From Calonectria ilicicola (taxonomy: Eukaryota; Ascomycota; Sordariomycetes; Hypocreales; Nectriaceae), in NCBI GenBank assembly GCA_020809705.1, contig CP085828.1, positions 4,030,001 to 4,094,000 of the forward strand: 64,000 nt of DNA, given 5' to 3'. This document shows, piece by piece, positions 58,555-64,000 of this stretch; position 1 is the stretch's first letter, and each line of letters begins with the position of its first letter. The position numbers and the translations under genes are program-made. The notes beneath the pieces are model-generated. The model was given only the letters and a program-made list of their open reading frames with translations, did no database searches and was not told the origin of the DNA.

Positions 58555-60988
58555 TTGCAAGAAGACAAATCATACCAGCATCACAGAAACGAGCCTTGAG
58601 CTTTGACTTCACGGGCTAAGTCAGAACAATAGATAACGGGTCAATGCACGGCGCTTTTCCTATTGATGTCAGAGTTGAAGGTTCCCTTTTTCTTTTTTTT
58701 TTTTTTTTCGCAAATCCCGTCGCATTCTACTACTTTGGCGATCAGGCATGGAAGCTATATCTCACCTATATGATATTTCTTGTGGAATTTATCTCAGAAT
58801 TGTACGCTAATTGTTTTCCAATGTGACATCATTTTTGAATATCTTGCCGTTTACTTCTCTTACGTCAAGACAAAAGGCTCTACCCTTGGGGGAATTCTCA
58901 AGATTTTGGTGGAGATGATGTTGAATTCAATCAGCTTGATATTTGCTAGATTCAGATGGAGGCTTCGGAGAATAAATATTAAAGACGGTTACCAAAATGA
59001 TTATGGATGAAGAGGTGAAATATGATCTCTTGAGCTTTCTGAGTGCCCAAATCTGGTTGTCCATTCCTTAAGCCCAGACCTAGCCAATATACTTATGCCC
59101 TTACAGACATTTTTATGTGATGGTTGGCCTCTACGGGCTGCTGATGCTTCAAGGGTATGGTCGGGATGATCGCTAGGGCATTAAGTTCATCATAATAAAT
59201 CGATATGAGATGGACGTTACATTAATTTTGCATCTAATCTTTAATATTCTGCGATCTTACTATCGTATTAAGAATGATGAACGTGCGCAGACCTGACTTC
59301 GCTTTGAAATGTTGGGCACAAATGTCGCGTGGGAACTTTGGAGGGTTATGCGTTCGCATAAATATAGTAGAACCACGACATAAGTTGGCATTTCATTAAT
59401 TATGCTACCATATGTTTCGGATAGCTCATTCTTATCGCCAAATATCGCAGTACCATCCAGACTAATGGCTAAGTGGATGAGTGAGCTGGGCTTGAATAGT
59501 CAGCCTAGCATTGTGCCACCACATGCCACTAGCTCATCATCCACTAACAGGACAAATGAACAAAGGTTCCCATCAATCTTAAAAGATGCATTGAGTTATC
59601 AGATGATCTACAAGTGATCCACTTACTTCGGTCCCTCTTTCGGCTGTGGTAATGAAAATGGCGAACATTAAGTGTGCACGAGAGAACTTTCTTCTTCGCT
59701 CTGCATGGCATTTGTCAAGTACCATCCGACTGGCTGCACTTCTCCCCTACCTCTTGCCATCGGACCTACTATGACATTTAGGAATTGATCAGCCGACAAA
59801 AGTTCTCGTATTTCCCCCACACTCCTCTGCTGATGCCCAATTGTAATTGGAACGCCCAGTATCTTTGCGAGGATGACATTTGCACTTTCGCGCGTGGACC
59901 CTTTGGCAACTCAATACTCGCACTTTTGCATTCCACTTGCATTAATATCATGATCTTGACTTGCCTTTGCTTTCGTCATCTATCTAGCAGCCTGAATATT
60001 GTGTAGGTGCGCCACTTTTTGAAATTCTCTCGCTCCAGGTCCAACATCTATTTGGAGGTGGTGGCTTGTGGCTGCTTTAAGAAGCAACGCGTGATTCAGC
60101 CGGTTCTCGACGTCGCAGTATGCCTTGAGCGATTTAATTTGGCGTCCTAGTCATTACTCTGCGCCTCGCGTTGATGCTAAAATCAAATCGAAGTCACTAA
60201 AAATGTCTGTTTAATTCAGCTTCCCGTAAAAATTTAAGCTTAGTCTGTCCGCGGGGGAGCCGGCAATACTGGTAATACTGCTAGCGATCACAAGCAAGAG
60301 ACTAGTCTGTCGAGTCCGCGGGTCTTGTGTGTCTCTCTCGGTGTGGAGGCTGAGATAGGACGCACAATGAGTGAGCCAAGCCACCGCCAGCTGAAAAGCC
60401 ATGGTATTTGGGCTGGGCACCTCGTGATTCATTGTGAGTGGTGTTGGAAAAGTCGACCCCTCCATCATTGGCCCGCGATCAGCACACCAGTTCAGCTCGG
60501 GCACACTTCTAGATTAGCGCGTTCATCTGCCGTCCTCACTCCGCTTTTGTGCGGTAAATGCCTGACACCACTAAACTTCCGTTGGTCGCCCTATCGTATT
60601 CGACCTTACTCCCCGCTCGAGAAGGTCTCGTCCTATTGATGCTAAATATCGTGGCTTATGGCGAAGCCCCCCGGTCCCAGGCAGTGCCCGACACACCTAG
60701 GCAGAGCTAGATGTGAGGCCCTTTTGCTATTTTCGTCCACCTCTAATTCAGAGACAGGTGTCTTGGGAAGTGTCTAGAGTTCCATCACATTCTCAGCCGA
60801 GAAGGTCAAGCATATCATGTGGACTGGCAGATGGCTACTTAGGTTGATCACATCGTGTATTTAATCTGCCTGAAGCCCCAGGAACTTGATGGTATTATTC
60901 CCACAGCCCTCATCGGACAAAGCATACTCATACAATATTTAATTGCAACTTCTCTGCTCACTCCCACTTGCATATCACCACACTGACA
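58555..60988. other. Long intergenic region
   Basis: No gene supported. A T run of about 18 interrupted by one C lies near 58688-58708. A 71-codon ATG frame at 59402-59617 has no recognisable features. The last ~150 bp are the leader of the But2-domain gene. Confidence 0.45.
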
Positions 60989-61549
60989 ATGCATTTCTCG
61001 AACTTCATTCTCACGGCAGCCGTGGCTGTCTCCTCTGTGTTTGCAGCTCCTCTTGTGGAGCGAGCAACAACAATCACACCCTCTGCTCTTTGGCAGTATA
61101 ATGTGAACAATGGTGCCATCTCTGCCACTACTACAGGCCTTGTATCAAAGAGGTTCAACAACGGTGGAAAGGACATCACTGCTCTCTTTACTTTTACCTA
61201 TCCCGCCTCTGCGACTGGAAGGCAATGCCAATTCGCCTTCTCCCTTGACTCTACTGCTACTGTTGAGGGAAGTGGCAAACTTGACCTCTTCAGCAGCTTG
61301 TATCCTGTTGTAGGTCCCACAAGCGGTTGGGGTCCAGGAAATGGGCGCAACATCAACTTGGGCCGCCTCTCCGTCTCCAAGGGCTCTACTGCCACCTGGG
61401 ACGCCAAATACAGCACCTATTTGACCCAGAAGACGCCCTGCAAGCCTGCCGGGACCAAGGAAGGCTTTGAGCTTGTGGGTGTCTATGACAATGACAAGGT
61501 TGCATGGAACCCCGCACTGGGTGCTGGTCCTAAGCTGATTGTCACTTGA
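60989..61549 (+). CDS. Secreted But2-domain protein
   Basis: Single exon, 186 residues from the ATG at 60989. The signal peptide MHFSNFILTAAVAVSSVFA is followed by APLVERA, a possible processing site. The remainder matches the But2 C-terminal domain pattern: VSKRFNNGGKDITALFTFTYP, then RQCQFAFSLD, LFSSLYPV and near the end the conserved PCKPAGTKEGFELVGV. Two cysteines (in RQCQF and TPCKP) probably pair. The family name comes from a yeast ubiquitin-like binding protein, but secreted fungal members are widespread at the cell surface and their role is unknown. Confidence 0.8.
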   Translation: MHFSNFILTAAVAVSSVFAAPLVERATTITPSALWQYNVNNGAISATTTGLVSKRFNNGGKDITALFTFTYPASATGRQCQFAFSLDSTATVEGSGKLDLFSSLYPVVGPTSGWGPGNGRNINLGRLSVSKGSTATWDAKYSTYLTQKTPCKPAGTKEGFELVGVYDNDKVAWNPALGAGPKLIVT

Positions 61550-62032
61550 TTCAGTGATTGAGCAATGGAAATGCGTGTCGGCTAATCTTCTTGTCTTCTC
61601 CTTCAAATACTTTTACCCAATATTTTTTGTTTGAGTGATCTAGATGGTAGGGTAAGGAATCCCTTGGTTGGTTACAATTGTTCTGTTTAGGCTACAACGG
61701 TCCTTTCAATCAGGAGAATATGAGCACATCCTATACTTGTGGGTGGAGAATGCTTAAATCCAAAGAATTAATAAAATCCATTCCTTCCAGCTTTGTGTTA
61801 GAAGTGATGTTAGTACCTTGCTGTGTTTTATAACGCCTGTGATTTCACCTAATGTTACTGCGACGACAAAAAGTGAAGAAGACCCTGCTGGTGATGATTT
61901 ATTCTAAGGAGAATTATGTACAAGAAGAAAACTCCCCCGTCAAGCTAGCAAAATTCCACTCACAAGCACGAGTCGCTATACATTAAACAATACGATTGTT
62001 GTAACCCCCTTGTGTGTACTTTTACGAATCAA
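61550..62032. other. Intergenic region between convergent genes
   Basis: AT-rich 3' flanks of the But2-domain and acid phosphatase genes; nothing else seen. Confidence 0.6.
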
Positions 62033-63600
62033 TTAGAGGGAAACAACTTGAAGGTGAGACTGTGCAAGGTCTGTAAAAAAGCTCGCGCCTTGGACCTTTG
62101 TCGGAGCTCCAGCCATTGTAACATTACAGTTTTTAATCCAGTCACCCTGCTTCTTGTACTTATTTTCCACATAGTTGACGTATTTGCTCAGAAGGCAAGA
62201 GGAACCTGGGCCATCACGGCAGGATGGGACGGGATAGACCTGGTCGTTAAGTCGGATTCTCACGTAGGTAGAGTTCTTTGAGTTCTTGGCTTGGCAGTTC
62301 AATCGCTCGAAAGCGACTGTTCCACGCATCGTCACAAAACGCGAACCAACCCAAAGACGGTCGTCATCCTTCTTTGTGGCAGAGAGAGCCTTTTGGTTAT
62401 CGAAAACACCAATGATGCTCTGGAGTTCTGTCAATTGGCCGTCGTTCAGGAATGACATGAGCAACTTGGGAACCTTGAAGGATGAAGATCCATCAGCTCC
62501 AGTGCCTTCAATTCCGGGACCCTTGGAAAAAAGACCCATCAGGGAGCTCAGATAGGGGGTCATCATTTTTGGTGGTAGCTCTGTACCAGGTCCAATACCG
62601 TAATAGTAGCGCAAGTCGTTGGAGTATCCGTACATCTTGAGTTCCTCGTCAGTGAAGATGTCGCAAAATGACGAAAGGCGCCCAGTAATTTGGCTCTCAA
62701 AGCCGCAAAGGTAGGGAAACAAGTTAACATCGCTTAGAGTGAGTGTCAAGTTGCCCTTGATCAGTTTCTGTAGTCGCTTTTGAACCTTGGGCTGCCAGAT
62801 GCCGTTCCAGGTGGTTTGGTAGTCGCCACCATTCAAGTCTTCAAACAGCGGGCACATGTCAGACGGTGCTAGCGAATTACCGATTGCGGAAGTAAGTTGC
62901 TTTGAAGTCACCGAAACGACCTTGCCAAGCAATGTCGCATTGTTGCCAATGTAACCGCGGACGAAGTTTTCGGCCGTTTGTAACACGCGCGTATAGTTGT
63001 TTGCCCAGACATAAAATTCATCGCCCTCCTCATACAACTGTGGGTATCTATTTTTGTCCAGTTAGAAGACAATATTTTTTTAACAGTGCATTATCGCTGT
63101 GACTTGCCTAGTTCGCAGTTGGTAGCCCATGTCCATTGCCTCCTTGTAGCCGGTGGGGCTCTGCATCGCGATTTGGATGTCTGGCCGGGTCAACACAGGC
63201 CTCCACTTTGGCAAAAAGGCCAAGGAACCACTGGCAGTGTAGTCGTAGGTTGAGAACTGCAATTGGTCAGTGTGAACATGATGCATCATTAACATTAGGC
63301 ACTGACTCGTGATTCCATTTCCTTCCACTCACTGTAAGCTCCAGAGTCGGGGTACCTGGATCCATGTCTGGAAATGTATGCTGCTTGATCTACACTACAG
63401 CTCTCTGGGACATCGCTGGAGATTTTGTGGACATTGGGTCCGGGGAACCATGGGCTATTGGCACCAAGCCACTCCAGCGGGTTTTCCGAGTTCGCTCCAG
63501 GCCAACTGACGATATCGCGAGCCGGCGCGAGGAAGCGCTGACTCGTTGCAGTAGCGCTAGTAACGAGCGTAGCTGCGGCGATTAAATGAATGACGGTCAT
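62033..63600 (-). CDS. Secreted histidine acid phosphatase (phytase-related)
   Basis: Three exons, 63600..63307, 63256..63108 and 63047..62033; 485 residues. A signal peptide (about 1-19) leads into the histidine acid phosphatase fold. The phosphate-accepting motif RHGSRYP is at 78-84. Downstream blocks MDMGYQLRTRYPQLY and VWANNYTRVLQTAENFVRGY fit the family. The C-terminal proton-donor motif, usually HD, reads ND at 349-350 (FLNDGQLTELQ). Many N-glycosylation sites (NNT, NAT, NLT, NST, NVT) and several cysteines indicate a secreted glycoprotein. Intron 1 has a GTCAGT donor. Intron 2 (63107..63048) uses a GC donor in the perfect context AG|GCAAGT. It should hydrolyse phosphomonoesters, perhaps phytate, outside the cell. 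A TATA-like TATTTAAA lies about 90 bp upstream. Confidence 0.9.
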
Positions 63601-64000
63601 CTTGGTGGAGGCAAAGGACGAGCTTGTAGTCGGTCGTTAAGGCAGCAGTCACCTCAACCTAGGAAAGACAGCGCGGCTTCATTTAAATACTATACTTCCC
63701 TTTTGATGTAGCATATTCTAATAGGTGCGATAATATTTGTTAGATTGAAGATGTTGTGGTGCATGATATCATGGCCAAGATAGCTAGCAGCAATTAGTTT
63801 TGTACGCAAAGGGACATCTCGTCCGACTGTGGGCGCTTGGCTGCTCGCGAAGCATGCACGTGGAGGGCAGGGGTCGATAAACTCAGAAATCACCAAGCCA
63901 ATCCTCGTAAGCATCCCGGCTAACAATTCGGAATTGGGCCATGAGCCGACCATCAAATTTCCGGATTCCCAGGGTCTGCAGGGTTACTTTGAACGACTTG
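63601..64000. other. Right-edge intergenic region
   Basis: Acid phosphatase promoter with a TATTTAAATG-like element on the minus strand near 63680-63690. No coding exon is supported up to the edge. Confidence 0.5.

Overview
The window is nuclear DNA of a filamentous ascomycete (Pezizomycotina). The genes carry many short introns (about 45-96 nt) with GT..AG ends and CTAAC/CTGAC-like branch sites. The family repertoire is typical of the group: Zn2Cys6 regulator, RTA1-like membrane protein, F-box and 2EXR proteins, But2-domain secreted protein, LtrA-like protein, fungal sulfotransferase-like protein and a Lys2-type aminoadipate reductase. I cannot name the species. The secreted hydrolases (polygalacturonase, GH3 glucosidase, acid phosphatase) suit a plant-associated or saprotrophic life. 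I read no rRNA, tRNA, CRISPR array or intact transposon.

Layout, left to right. 0-2 kb: the 5' part of a small conserved protein running off the left edge, then a zinc alcohol dehydrogenase. 2-5.2 kb: gene-poor and partly AT-rich. 5.3-7.7 kb: an LtrA-family membrane protein whose reading frame is broken by an in-frame TAG. 9.5-10.8 kb: a GT32/OCH1-like glycosyltransferase with an acidic repeated tail. 12-16.1 kb: acetyl-CoA synthetase facing a sugar transporter tail to tail. 18.1-19.3 kb: endopolygalacturonase. 20.9-22.1 kb: F-box protein. 25-25.6 kb: a three-exon secreted protein. 27.8-34.2 kb: a bicupin dioxygenase-like gene divergent from an alpha/beta hydrolase, followed by a Zn2Cys6 regulator. 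34.6-37 kb: GH3 beta-glucosidase. 38.2-39.9 kb: uncharacterised membrane protein. 41.6 kb: single-cupin protein. 43.8-45.4 kb: F-box-like protein. 46.2-47.1 kb: RTA1-like protein. 47.7-51.6 kb: an eight-exon lys2-type aminoadipate reductase with a Gcn4/CPC1-type site upstream. 53.6 kb: a tiny cysteine-containing secreted peptide gene. 55.2-58.6 kb: 2EXR protein, Gtt1-like glutathione transferase and sulfotransferase-like protein. 61-63.6 kb: But2-domain secreted protein and histidine acid phosphatase.

Functional links. Most genes look like independent accessory or housekeeping units. Two groupings deserve attention. The bicupin/hydrolase pair shares a 431-bp intergenic promoter and lies next to a Zn2Cys6 regulator, which is a plausible small aromatic-compound degradation module. 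Acetyl-CoA synthetase, alcohol dehydrogenase, sugar transporter and secreted glycosidases fit carbon-source use, and candidate CreA sites lie upstream of the transporter. Exon structures were assembled by eye from splice signals, frame and family resemblance; transcript data would be decisive.
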